A DNA stretch of 64,000 bases from Colocasia esculenta (taxonomy: Eukaryota > Streptophyta > Magnoliopsida > Alismatales > Araceae). Location of the stretch: contig CM024760.1 of assembly GCA_014218235.1 (NCBI GenBank), positions 142,615,245-142,679,244 of the forward strand, read 5' to 3'. The notes under the pieces were generated by a model. The model was not told the origin of the DNA and did no database searches. It saw nothing but the letters and a program-made list of their open reading frames with translations. The position numbers were made by a program, and so were the translations under genes. This document shows positions 20,680-31,939 of the stretch, in pieces (position 1 is the stretch's first letter; each line of letters opens with the position of its first letter).

Positions 20680-21400
20680 TTGGGGTGGGACCCAGAGATG
20701 TTGAAAATATGGAAGGGGAATATCCGTGGCCTTTTGCGGGTCCAATTATCTCCTCAGATCATGGAGTTCCCTCTTCATGGTCGTCCATTCCGCAAGGAAG
20801 TCGGAGGGGGACGTAACGTGGTGAGCGGGAACGAGGGACCGGGGTTGCTCCAAGGAGTAAGATCTCTCGCGGGGAAGGGGAATAGGTTCAGCCCTATAGA
20901 ATGAGGAGACTGGAGGGGATTTAGACCGAACATCCTGTGCCAGAAAGTAGCTGGGCTCTGAAAAGTGAATAGCCCGAGGACGAAGGGGTGTGGGGTCTGC
21001 CACAACGGAGGGTATATGTGGCGCCGAAGCAACAGGGGCAGAAGAGGCCGCCTGTTAGGCAGAACTATGCAAGGGAGGAGATAGAGGATGCTTGCCTTTG
21101 GCAGCAGCTAGAAATTCACGAACTTGGTCCGGACTCAGGTGAGGTAGAAGTTGACTAAATTGAGAGTGTGGGTCATCCGCCCAGGAGGAGAAGGAGGGCG
21201 GGACTGATCACGAACGTCACGAGGGGGCTGGATGTGCCCAGAGAGGACAGCTGCGGAGGGTTGGGCCACATCCTCTAGAAGCCCAATGGGTAAAGAATCG
21301 TCGGTGAGGACACAGAAATGGTCCATGCCGAACAAGGGATTATGGTATAATACAACAAATGGACGGGACTGACTCGATCGACCTAAACAATGATGCATGC
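20680..21400 (-). pseudogene. Gypsy gag N-terminal region (minus-strand element B)
   Basis: Minus-strand translation from about 21398 gives a start region, then, after a frameshift near 21180, a FSQLLPHLSPDQVREFLAAAKGK helix, a Pro/Arg/Ser linker and a SDFLAEWTTMKRELHDLRR helix near 20750. The three parts match element A in order. At 20665 it is cut by the TGTAGACA start of LTR A. It is a gag fragment, inactive, with no pol behind it. Confidence 0.45.
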
Positions 21401-21449
21401 ACCGCCCCTAAGCAATTAGGGGAGATGACACTAGCACCAAACAAATCCT

Positions 21450-23958
21450 AGACTCTATCACAACAAGAAGGACGGTGGGATGAGAAGGGGTGCACCAAAC
21501 AAGCACTCAAGTTATCATGATTACCATCCAAATTTTAGGGTTTTCACTTGACCTTTAATGAATTGATTAATGTGATTGTTCTCGATCAATAGGTACCCTA
21601 AATAGGTATGAACTCAAGTACTCTAGTGTAGCTAGGGGTGACACACAACTCACGCAGGAAAATAGCTCGAACTAGAGGTGCGACAGGTACAACCAGCCCG
21701 GCGAACCGTAACGTGAGTACGGTCACGGGGACTTACGGAGGCCCTCTGCAAGCAGCCCTGGTCAGCCCACGAGTGCTCGCAGGTGAGAGGACCCACTCAA
21801 CCAAGGAGGAAAACCTAACCAGTACGGATCAGAAGTGTATGCACGAGCCTAAGTGCCCCAAAGTGTATGCAATATCTAACTAATGCCAAAACAGAGTGGC
21901 TAACAGGCCTCGGGTAAAGTCGCGGCGGCCAGATACGCCGCGACCCTATCGCGACCGAAAGCCCAGCTGCGATATCAGCAGAATGTTGAGGGCTGCAGTC
22001 ACACGCAAACAAAGGGCACACAAACTAACCTAAGGCGCAGTACAAGCATGGAATAGTCCAAATAACACAGCAGGATTCATGGATCACACAGAAACTGACA
22101 CATGGATCATAAGCAGTAACAAGCAATGTGTACCTGAGGACGTGACTTCCAAGCACGTTGCGACCTAATCGCGACCCCACGTCCCGCCGCAACAGGACTC
22201 GAAAACGAATAGTAAAAGGAAAATCTGAACCCTAGTAGGACGCTAACAAACAGAAACACGAAAGTACATGGCAGAATGGCATGGAGAAGACACGGATGAA
22301 TCCTCAGAACAAAAATAGGGTGAACAAAAGGGGAGAAGCGCGTACCTCATGTCGCGTCCCCTATTCGAGCCGCGACTTGGCCGCGGCGACGCGATACGTT
22401 GCATCCCTGACAGAGAACATAAATGCCAAAACAACACAAAATACACCTAACAGGGTTCTAGGAAAGCATTTAAACAACACAACATGGCAGGCAAACAGGC
22501 AAAACTCATGAGGCTAGCACTGAAGGTCCCACCGTGATCGCCGAAAGGTGTAATCACGGGGAATGTGCACCCCCAAAACATGCAACAAGATATTAAATCT
22601 AATGGCATGGAAATAAGGATGTGATCGCCACCTAGACAGTTGTCTAAAAATGAGAATGATGCGGGCTAACTATACTAGGAAATGGAAGAGAGAACCGTGG
22701 ACTTATTGAGATCGCGACGGGAGACCCTGTCGCGATGGGCTGAGGTCGCGACACCCTTGTAGGGCGCGTCTCGGTGTCGTGTCGCCCTCATCTGCCGCAT
22801 CCTCTACAGTGCGGGAGAAATGTGAGTGGACCTTCTTCCTTCCCTCCGGTCGGTCAGAGGACAAGAGCTACTCGTGGATCTTCACTTGTGTGCCTGCCAA
22901 AACAACGAGAACAAGAAATAAAACCCTGTTAGACCATATTAAGTGTAGTAGCTATTCTTAAATGGAAAATAAAGATGAAGTATGGAGGGAACGAACCTGG
23001 GGGTGGTTTTTTAAACCCCTAGGGTGATGGAAAATGTGGGAGGAAAAGAAAATGTGACCTATCTAGAAAAGCAAAAATAACATGCATGAAATAACGGAAA
23101 TGAGGGGAGAGAGAAGAAAGAGCCCCATATGGGGCGATTCCCTGGCTCCAATGAAAGTCTCTTGGTGCTGTAGAAGCCTCAGAGGTCGCCTCCTCAAGCT
23201 CCAAGCTCTGTAGATGAAGAAATGGTCATGGCTTGGTAAAGGGAGTAGGAAGAAAATGAGTGAAATGGAAGAGCTGCGGGCTAAGTCCAAGTCAAAGAAA
23301 ATTTTGGCAGCCCTTCGGGATGAAAAATGGGGCTCTCCCTTCACTGAAGGAAAGGGCCTTGCTTTTTATAAGATAGGAGAGAGAAAATCCTGTTTTTAGG
23401 TAATAATGACCCAAATGAGAGATAAATCCAAGTGGAATTCGGATGGGAGAGTCCCAAGGAGTCCCCAAAGTCTCCCACAACCCCAAACCGCGGCTAGGAG
23501 GGTTGGGAGGTTGCATGGGATGAGGATAAGGCCATTGGAGGATAAAGTGGAGGTGGTTACGGAGGTCAGCACACGCGGCTGTTGTCGCGACGAATCATAG
23601 GGGCACGACAAAGATGAACGCGATGGTCAGGAGGGGTGCGACAGTGAAGCCACGTGCATGGATATGCATGGGCTGTCGCGACGGCCACCCGAGGCGCGAT
23701 AAGATTAACGCGGCGCCCCGACTCGTCGTGTTAAGGAAAATAAATTTTCTCGAATTATTGGCCAATCAAATGAAAGAATAATGGGTATTTAAGCTTGTGG
23801 ACTCTTTTAAAAGATAATGGACGGGATTTCATGAAAATTGGGCTTTTAATGGGCTCAAAGCAAAGCTAATGATGGGCTCAAGGTGAGTGACCAACTTGGG
23901 GCTCGATAAGATAACAAGAAATATAGTTCAACTTGTAGGCCAGAATCAGGTGTCTACA
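21450..23958 (-). repeat. LTR of gypsy element B (probable Tat/Ogre type)
   Basis: On the minus strand it starts TGTAGACACC at 23958 and is inserted into the env-like ORF of SIRE-2: that frame reads normally up to 23959 and changes at the LTR. It is homologous to LTR A throughout, but too diverged to be its direct partner by eye. The inner end near gag is approximate. It contains TCGCGA dyads at 21920-22782 and 23585-23642. Confidence 0.6.
21920..22790. repeat. TCGCGA dyads, 18/11 phasing, in LTR B
   Basis: Word starts (TCGCGA and one- or two-mismatch variants, inferred first base): 21920/21938 and 21949/21967; 22140/22158 and 22169/22187; 22352/22370 and 22381/22399; 22712/22730; 22746/22764. 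Spacing within each dyad is 18 bp, and between adjacent dyads mostly 11 bp, a 29-bp period. Two further 18-bp pairs are at 23585/23603 and 23618/23636. Confidence 0.8.
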
Positions 23959-24789
23959 ATGAGCTATTGTGATATCATAGGCACTTTTGGTTTTGAGGGT
24001 GACAGTCTCACCCGCTGTAATGGGAATGCCAACAAAGGATATGATGGATGTGATGGGACAGACATAAGGCATTGAACGTTTGGCATTGTTGTAGCATTGT
24101 TTGATGAGGTCAAACATAAGATTTGGTAGATTGATTTGTTGGCCTTGAAGAAAAAAGTAGAAGAGAGTTTTGTGTACTTCAGTGACAAGTTCTCTACTAC
24201 CATCTTTCGGAACAATGAGGGTTGTGAAGATATGATGGATCATCCGATGAAGGGGTGGAAAGGTGTTGGCATTCAATTTGACAATGGCTTTTGTGGAATC
24301 ATAGGGTTGCTGAGTGATTAGAGTATAGAAGTCAAAGGGATGTAGGTGTGTGAGAAGAATGTCAGCCCCATTGTTGGGTATTTGCAAGGCACGACTGAAA
24401 AGATTGGGGGTAAGTTGAAAGGTGATGCCTTTGATTGTAGTGTAGAAGTCTTGTTGATCTGCCATACCCAAGTTGTTGAAGAACTCAGTGACAGCTGTCG
24501 GTGAGTACTTCTATGATTTTATAAAGGGGATCCATCCTTGCTTTTCAAAGAAGGCTTCCAAAACTTCAAACATGTCTTCAAGGGAGGTGAAATCCATGTA
24601 TCTTGGCTGCATGATCTTCTTGAAGACACCACGAACTCTACAGAGATCCAGGTTCTGCAATACATTAAGTTCTGGAGTGTGGTCTACCTTGTGTTTGCTC
24701 CGGCGCTCTACAGGAGCCCTAGAATTGTCACCTGCCTCTTGTGAAGATCTTCTTTGACGAGAGGTGACCATCTTCTGTTGGGTTGTCAT
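23959..24789 (-). pseudogene. Env-like ORF N-terminal domain of SIRE-2 (minus)
   Basis: The minus-strand frame begins ATG at 24789 and has one in-frame stop near 24511. The text is that of the 'putative plant transposon protein' domain found in the extra ORF of SIRE/Athila-type elements (YMDFTSLEDMFEVLEAFFEKQGW, then TEFFNNL ... GITFQLTPNLFSRAL). It resembles the N-terminal third of the SIRE-1 env-like ORF at 37233-37780 in layout. The frame is cut at 23958 by LTR B after about 277 codons. Upstream lies the pol-env spacer. The role of these proteins is unproven; no signal peptide or membrane segment is seen. Confidence 0.7.
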
Positions 24790-24850
24790 TGAGAGGATGT
24801 AGCAAGATGAGGAATGGAGTAGATGGAGAAGACAGAAGAAATATGGAAGC

Positions 24851-24909
<59 letters not shown>

Positions 24910-25398
24910 GTTGCTTAAAAGAAGGAAGGGCACTTGTTGGAGGGAGTTGAAAGGGTGAAGGGGCGTGTGTCGACATCTAGGGTTATTTAAAACCCTTTGA
25001 GAGTGAACCGACATAAGAAAATTGGACAGAATGTGTAATGATTCAAGTTTTGATTTAAACGGAATTTCGGTTGTCGACAGTCACAGGTCATATGTCGACA
25101 ACCACTGAGACAAAATGTGTAGAAGTGGTTTTTGTTCAATGTGAGATGAGAAATGAGTGTTTAGGATGCATTTTAGAGAGGGAATAGTGTGGTGCATTCA
25201 TTACAAAATGTCATAAATAATAATATTAATGCATTTTATCTTTTCACAATGGTTTGGAGATAATATTCTAGAAGCCTTGGCTAATGTAGCAAGAAGAATG
25301 CACTTTACAAAATAGATTTATGTAAAATAACTTATTGAATGAAATCTTTTGGTGAAGAGTCATTTATGTCTTTATGATGAAGTTCAATTGACACTTGA
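24790..25398 (-). promoter_or_regulatory. SIRE-2 pol-env spacer, env-proximal part
   Basis: On the minus strand this stretch lies just ahead of the env-like ATG. It contains three TGTCGAC(A) palindrome-type words (24968, 25074, 25093), a TATA-like TTATTTAAAACCC at about 24996-24984, and a long pyrimidine-rich leader, (CT)n on this strand (24853-24906). The order matches the SIRE-1 spacer at 36685-37232 (CG-core words, TTATTTAAACAAACCCC, pyrimidine-rich leader, ATG). Promoter function is inferred from this layout only. Confidence 0.45.
24853..24906. repeat. (AG)n microsatellite
   Basis: About 27 uninterrupted AG dinucleotides in the leader of the SIRE-2 env-like ORF. The Leu/Ser open frame read through it on the minus strand is compositional. 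Confidence 0.95.
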
Positions 25399-28041
25399 TG
25401 TAATGACCCTCTTTATACCGGTATGATTATACCAATCCACATCGATATAAAGTGCGTCATCACAGTGGGACATGTACCCAACACAACACTGTAGGTAGAG
25501 ATGTACATAAATAACAAAAGGAAGTACAACGGAATTGAAAGTAAATCTTATTCCATCATCATTATACACATCCCACAGTCTATATAGTAGCAATGAAAAT
25601 AAACAAAGTCCATAATTATACAAGTCCATAACATAACATCATTGTCCACATACTAGTAAAAGAAAGTGCAATCTAACAAATAGTCCTCCACAAGCTCTGC
25701 TACTCCTCTCGCTCGGAGTCGCTCCTCACAATATCCTCCTCAAGCACAGGGACACCTGTCTCACCTGTATGTTAAAGTAAGTATGAGTCTTCACAAAAGA
25801 CTCAGCAAGTAACCCATTGGCACATCCTTACACATATCACATTCATGTTATTCTTTTAACAACAAGAGTAATCTTACCACATGGTTAATGTCATAACAAA
25901 CAAGTATACATGAATAACCTATAACATGCTATCTACACATGGTCTTAGCTTTAAACATGATATCAAATACAACTTATTCACAACATTTTTCCAATTAAGT
26001 TGATCATGGAATTAAACACATAGTTACTAACACACCTAGCATGATATCTATCATTTTTCACATGCTTTTATATAACATAATTACACATTTTTCTTGTTGT
26101 TTTAACATAAATATCACATGTTCACATGGTTTCACATTATTTTACAGTGTAACACCTTAACACATCACTTTCACATGAACACTTTGCACATTCACACATA
26201 TTTCACATTTTTACACATTATCTTTCTTTTGTCGTGACATATAGTTCGAACCACCATAAAGAAGGACACACATAACACATACCCATCACCTAGGCATTAT
26301 AGTGATGAATCTTGGTAACTGCGCAAAATTGGGAGAAGCTCTCTCCACCCTTACTAGTGGTACTTGTCCACCTCCAGGATTTAATCCTGATGCCCACAGG
26401 ATATCACATACACATTGAGCCTTCCCATAGGGACTTTTCTACAGTATGGCTCCACAGCCTTCTATGGTAGTAGTGTCAATTTCGGCACACATTCACTTAA
26501 TCACACTATCTCAATTAATCACATGATTAACATCATTTTACATGCACTTATTGGTTCATTCACATGCATACCATTCAAACACATATATTTCAGTTTAGAG
26601 AACCTATTATGGATGTCTAACAATATTAAAACATGCATAACAGTACCTAAACATGATACTAATCACTGAAAATTACTGTTTCTTGAATAATTATGCATAA
26701 TATGACTTTTAATAACTTTATAATTGAAACTAGTACCTATAGATATCAAAACAGTCTCAAATTTTAACCATAAACTCTATGCATGGAACATATCATATGG
26801 TAAATTTTTCAGAATTTTCATAATAGTATATATATTTATAACATTTAATAGGGATCTCATGCAATTTAATGAAATAATTCAATTAGACATGATTAATAGT
26901 GAACAGTCGGGTCTAACAGTCTCAAAACATGAAAAAAGTAACCCTAGTTTTAGGTAAATTTTCTGTAGCAATATCATACATCATGATTATTTATTCTGAA
27001 TTTAGAACCATTAAACATGCATATTTACCCTTAATAGAAATTCTATAATTCACAATTATTTTCATAAAATTAATAGAAATTCGTGGTTTTAACCTAATAT
27101 CATACTTGAACATCCATAAATTTTATAGCATGTGCAAACATCTAGAAATCCTCAAAAATCACAACGCAGAGATTAAAACCATTGTTCTGAAAATCCAGAT
27201 GAACTTGGCGGCAAAGGTCTTGCCGTCAGGGTGGGTTAACGGCACAATCGATTGCCGTTAACTCAAGAACTTGGCGGCAATAAGGTTTTCATCAACCTCT
27301 TGTCTGTAGATAGTGCAGACCGAACATAGAAAAACACAAAATTTGGGGGTCCAAGACACGATCTAAAAATCCCGAAAAATACCTAAACTCTAGGTGATAG
27401 GTCTAGGGACGAAACCCCTAAGTTACTTGCCTATCTAAAAACCTCTGAAGATCGAATTTTGGTGATGAAGCCCTCCTCGGCCAAGCCAAAGAGGTGATGT
27501 CCTTCGCCTTGATCTGACCTCCACGCTCGTGCAATCGATCCCCCGGAGTTAGGAGAGCTCCTCTACTTCTAGTAGAGCCTCCCAAATGCAGAAGATTGCC
27601 GGAGAAGCCTTTAGATCACCGGATCAAGCCTCTCAAACTCTCTTGTTCTCACCCTGAAACCCAAATAGCCCTAGGTGAGAAAAGTCCTCTTCTAACTGAG
27701 ATGTCTAGGTTATATGGACAATAGAGTCGAGGTAAACCTAGGTCTTAAGAGTCCTGACCGTTGGGGATGGGTTTCCTAAATGGACTACGGAGAAAACAGG
27801 GTAGTTTTAGATCTGAAATCCCAAACGCAGCTGGAGAAGTAAACGGTCACATAGCTGTCGTCAACCAGAAATAGGCGTCAATCGATGTGGACGTCTATTT
27901 CTTCTGGCCACATAGTCAACGACACAAAAGTTGCCGTCAACATGCTCTTAACGTCAAGGGATGTTGATGTTAAACAGAGTTTTGGCAGAATAATCAAAAT
28001 ATCAAATATATATAATATGCACAGAAATGCAGGGTCTTACA
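25399..28041 (-). repeat. Solo LTR, gypsy family T2, TSD CTTGA
   Basis: It begins TGTAATGACCC, ends GGGTCTTACA, and is flanked by CTTGA on both sides (25394-25398 and 28042-28046). Its first few hundred bases match the minus-oriented LTR piece at 55913-56970 ('accaatccacat', 'cagtgggacatgtacccaacacaac'), and its termini are the reverse of the solo LTR at 58303-61581. This gives its family and orientation. It contains inverted CG-core words GGCGGCAA / TTGCCGTC near 27200-27300 and 27840-27970. It inserted in the pol-env spacer of SIRE-2. Confidence 0.93.
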
Positions 28042-28046
28042 CTTGA

Positions 28047-29986
28047 AATGAATATTCAAATTAGCGTTTGACAGGAAACATGAAGAATGAGTTTGACAGA
28101 ATTATGAATTGGACATGCAATCACAACAAGTCTTATTTTGTAGAAACATGTGACTACTGGAATCCTGCAGACATTAAATGCTAAGAGAGAGATCTTCAGT
28201 CAACGAACAAAAATGTGTTATACATAAATAGAAATGTCCATTCTGTCACCATATAAATCATAAGAAAACTTGTTATAAGAATGAAAAACCGTAAACCGCT
28301 TTCTCCAATAGAACTGTGTCCCGTGACTAAGTAAGCCACAGAAAGATATGTTTCTTTCTGTTCACACGTAAAGTATTACACGACTTACCATGAAAATAGT
28401 AATCAATCAAAAAGTCATAATGTAAGAAGATATCCTTGAAAGCTTTTGTAAGAAGGATATGTAATAGATAGCGGGAAATTTGAAATGCACATGTTTAAAA
28501 ATGATTTCAAAATACTGCGTGCCAATTTATGTTCACAACAAAGATTAATCATAAGGGCAATCATTATAATTTCAACCACAATCAGTAAGGTTATTGCACA
28601 GATAATTATCAAAGTATTTGAAACTAATATATCTGAAATAGCAATGAATAATATAATGCCAATCAATGTTAAGACACAGTCGATGTTCAAAAAGTAATCG
28701 ATGTTAAGACACAATCGATGTTCAAAAAGTAATCGATGTCCAAGACAAATCGATGTTCAAGAACAATCCATGAAGACAATCGATGTTTGAGTATAACTGT
28801 AATTGATATTTAAGTAGGATAGTCGATGTTTGAGACAGTCGATGTCTAAGGGTAATCGATGTTTAGTACAAAGCAATTGATGTGATTTAAAATGGTAATC
28901 GATGTTTCAAAGATAAGAAAATTGATGTTTATGCAAGACAATCGATGTTTTATGAAGACAATCGATATGAGATGGCAATTGATGTTTTAGTGCAAGGTAA
29001 TCGATGTTTAAGATAATTGATGTGAACGCAATTGATGTTTGAAATAGTAATAGATTGTGGACTTAAAGTAGTAATCGATGTAGATTGAGAATCAGTGTTT
29101 AAGTTAACTGTAATCAATGTAATTTTATACAGTAATCGATGTGGACTTAAAAGGAGTAATCGATGTGTACTTAAAATGAGTAATCGATGTGGACTAAAAA
29201 CAGTAATAAATGTGGACTTCGACTTTAGAAAAGTGGGAGTAAAATCATACTTTGACTTTTGAAGAGTCGGAGTGAAAGATATTCGACTTCTCTAATGGAC
29301 TTAGAAAAATTCTGGAATACTTACAGTGGTGATCTTTGATGTAATTTTTATTTCCTTTGAGTTTCCTATTGACAGGCTTAACCAAAATAAAGTTAAGGTA
29401 ATTACTCATAATTTAGATAAATATAAAAATATTCTGATAAGTTTTGTTATCACCAAAATATATAATCATGGAGATAAAGAAGTCAACAATCTCCTCCTTT
29501 TTGGTGATGACAAAACTAACCGAAATCATAATGCTCCAAAAAAGATATGATGATATGTATTCAGAGTATATGTATTTCAGAGTATTTCTTCCCCTTGTTG
29601 TCAATGACCAAAAAGGAAGGTGAATGCAATAATAATGATGAAACCAAAAGGAAGGATGTGGAGAAGGATGTATGAAGTCTTCCCCTTAGTTCAAGGCTCC
29701 CCCGCAGGGCAAGGCTCCCCTCAGTTCAAAGCCATGTAAAGAGATAAAGGAGTTAAATATAGAGAACTTGGTCAGAAGGAGTAGACCATGAAAATGACCA
29801 AAACGAAATGAGAGTGGTAGTTAAAGATTGGATCAAAATATAGTGAGTAGGTGTTGCAATAGTATAATGATACATGTCAACCTATATGAAGGATGTGTCG
29901 ACCTCATGTAAGGAGGTGTCGAAGGATAAAGGAGTTGTGTTGACAGGGTGTGAGGATGTGTCGACAGATAAAGGAGTTGTGTTGAC
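28047..29986 (-). other. SIRE-2 pol-env spacer, remainder
   Basis: Non-coding AT-rich DNA between the solo LTR and the SIRE-1 insertion. Together with 24790-25398 and 52003-52100 it links SIRE-2 pol to its env-like ORF, making an unusually long spacer of about 2.6 kb. It includes the ATCGAT array and TGTCGAC words near 29896-29965. Confidence 0.6.
28680..29225. repeat. ATCGATG word array
   Basis: Roughly two dozen copies of (A/G)TCGATGT and decayed forms (ATTGATGT, ATCAATGT) are spread over 550 bp. The first are evenly placed: TCGA starts at 28680, 28698, 28715, 28733 and 28750, and TCCA at 28767, so spacing is 17-18 bp. Later spacing is looser. The last 208 bp (28997-29204) reappear in the SIRE-1 5' LTR at 31418-31625. 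Confidence 0.85.
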
Positions 29987-30267
29987 AAGGTTGTTGAGCA
30001 ACTATCCCTAAGAAATTTAAAGAATTTTATAAATTTCTATGAATATTATTTTTGCTATGACAAATCTTTAAATATGTGTTTTATACCAAATGTATCACAA
30101 AATTCTATACAGATAAAAATTCATGAACACTCAAAAGTTTCTAAGGCCATAGAATCTAAATCTATAGCCTACTGAATCCGACTGATGTCTTTGATTGCAA
30201 AATCCGACTCCTTCAGAAACTCAGTCACAAGTCTTGCAAATTTTTATGAAGTCCACAATTTTACATA

Positions 30268-30605
30268 ACATTCGACTCACACAGTCGAATGTCCTTTACA
30301 CTGTATTCGATTCATGACTTCAACTCACACAGTCGAATGTCCTTTACACTGTATTCGATTCATAACATTCGATTCATATAGTCGAATGACCTTTACACTG
30401 TATTCGATTCATGACTTCGACTCACACAGTCGAATGTCCTTTACACTGTATTCGATTCATGACGTCGACTCACACAGTCGAATGTCCTTTACACTGTATT
30501 CGATTCATGACTTCGACTCACACAGTCGAATGTCCTTTACACTGTATTTGATTCACGACTTCGACTCATACAGCCGAATGTTGCCTTACACTACATTCGA
30601 TTGAT
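30268..30605 (+). repeat. 48-bp tandem array with TCGA hairpins (5' LTR)
   Basis: About seven tandem units of 48 bp, each with an inverted repeat of arms TTCGACT / AGTCGAA around a CACAC loop, plus a third TCGA from ATTCGATTC. TCGA spacing is 13, 13 and 22 bp. Because 48 is divisible by three, a repetitive open frame appears here; it is not a gene. Confidence 0.92.
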
Positions 30606-31399
30606 GTCTTCACTACTATAATCGAATTACCTTATTCTTCTTGAATTCGAATCATGCTTATTTCTTGAGTCGAATCACCTGTTCTATTGCATACGACTTC
30701 ACTGTCAGTTTTGTACTTATACTTTGTCAGTTCTATCTGTCTTGGAATATATCTGTCTTTAAGTTTATAAAATTCTTTTCTGATTCTTAAACATCTTAGA
30801 CATAATTTATTGGCAAATTGCCTATTGCCTAACATATCTTACTAAAATCTTAGAAGATTATTATTTTAATATATTTCTCTAACAGAACATAATATATTCA
30901 AATTATTCATCTCTGTAAAACATTTCTCTGAAATATCTTTTTGAGTCTTAAAGTCTTGATGTCCTTTACTTCAGTTTATATCCTTCATGAGACACAAAGC
31001 ATTTATGAAAAATCTCAGACGCATGGCATTTGACCATCTCACCTACCACTGACAGACCCATACTTTAACTTTTTGTATGTCTGCTCTATTTTCTAAAAAG
31101 GTTGAGAATACTAGGTTCCATACTGTCTGTTGTACTCAAATTGACCCACCTACCACAAAGGTATGGAGATATGCTTGTCTTTGTCTTGTCTTTGCAACAG
31201 GTATTAATTGGAGCACATGTTTAGCATGGGTTGTTCCCAGCTCAGTCTACAAGAGCTTATCTTCTAGCTGTGACAACTGCTCCTATTCTGAAGACCTTGA
31301 AAAGATGCAAATTTCAAGACCTTCTGGACAAAGCCTTCAAGATCCAAAGGATCCCAGAAATTCTCTTCCAACGGCTAATTTGCAAACAGCCACCAAACT

Positions 31400-31629
31400 A
31401 TAAGGCTTTGTCCAGAAGTAATCGATGTTTAAGATAATTGATGTGAACACAATTGATGTTTGAAATAGTAATCGATTGTGGACTTAAAGTAGTAATCGAT
31501 GTAGATTGAGAATCAGTGTTTAAGTTAACTGTAATCGATGTAATTTTATATAGTAATCGATGTGGACTTAAAAGGAGTAATCGATGTGTACTTAAAATGA
31601 GTAATCGATGTGGACTAAAAACAGTGCAG
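31400..31629 (+). repeat. Ectopic patch in 5' LTR (17-nt inverted filler plus 208-nt copy)
   Basis: 31402-31418 is the exact reverse complement of 31321-31337, a 17-nt match about 70 bp upstream. 31418-31625 matches 28997-29204 with equal length (208 bp) and four substitutions. The replaced LTR sequence is seen intact in the 3' LTR. The arrangement suggests break repair with templated filler and copying from the flank 2.4 kb away. Confidence 0.88.
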
Positions 31630-31939
31630 TGTTTGTACCCCTGTTTAGGGAAGACTTGCTTGGGAGCAAGTGGGTTTTGTAATTCCTCTCAAAGGTGAGA
31701 GAAGGCCAAGTTGTTGGCAGTTTAGTGAAATTTCAAGTGGTTGGCTTGAGGACTGGATGTAGGACTTCCATGTGGGAAGGGCCAAACCACGATAAATCCC
31801 TTGTGCATTTATTTGTGTGATTGTTTCCGCCAAGTTTACACTTGAATCACACACACCACACTTAGTACTAACATATCTATTTAGTGCTGTGTTTTTCAGA
31901 AGAAATTTTTCAAAACATAGAAAGTCCTATTCACCCCTC

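Larger units (their letters stand above)
29992..31938 (+). repeat. SIRE-1 5' LTR, patched and 3'-truncated
   Basis: It starts TGTTGAGCAAC after TSD AAGGT. It aligns with the 3' LTR (40803-42729 plus 51767-51997), with two large differences. First, 31400-31629 (230 bp) replaces 450 bp of the 3' LTR (42166-42615). Second, homology ends at about 31938, about 35 bp short of the LTR end, where sequence jumps into gag. It also has one more 48-bp tandem unit than the 3' LTR. The replaced 450 bp holds the only clear TATA box of this LTR family. Confidence 0.92.

Noticed and set aside
18110..23958. LTRs A and B as the two LTRs of one short element
   Set aside because: They align but are clearly diverged, no PPT precedes the LTR A start, and no shared TSD was found. 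Nested related elements fit better, though this remains open.
24728..24976. Open frame with a long Leu/Ser run
   Set aside because: Read through the (AG)n microsatellite and the leader of the env-like ORF in another frame.
30314..30604. Repetitive open frame of 96 codons (and its twin at 41086-41410)
   Set aside because: Translation of the 48-bp LTR tandem repeat, which keeps frame because 48 is divisible by three.
31418..31625. ATCGAT block as a normal part of the SIRE-1 LTR
   Set aside because: It is absent from the 3' LTR of the same element and matches flanking DNA at 28997-29204 base for base apart from four changes.
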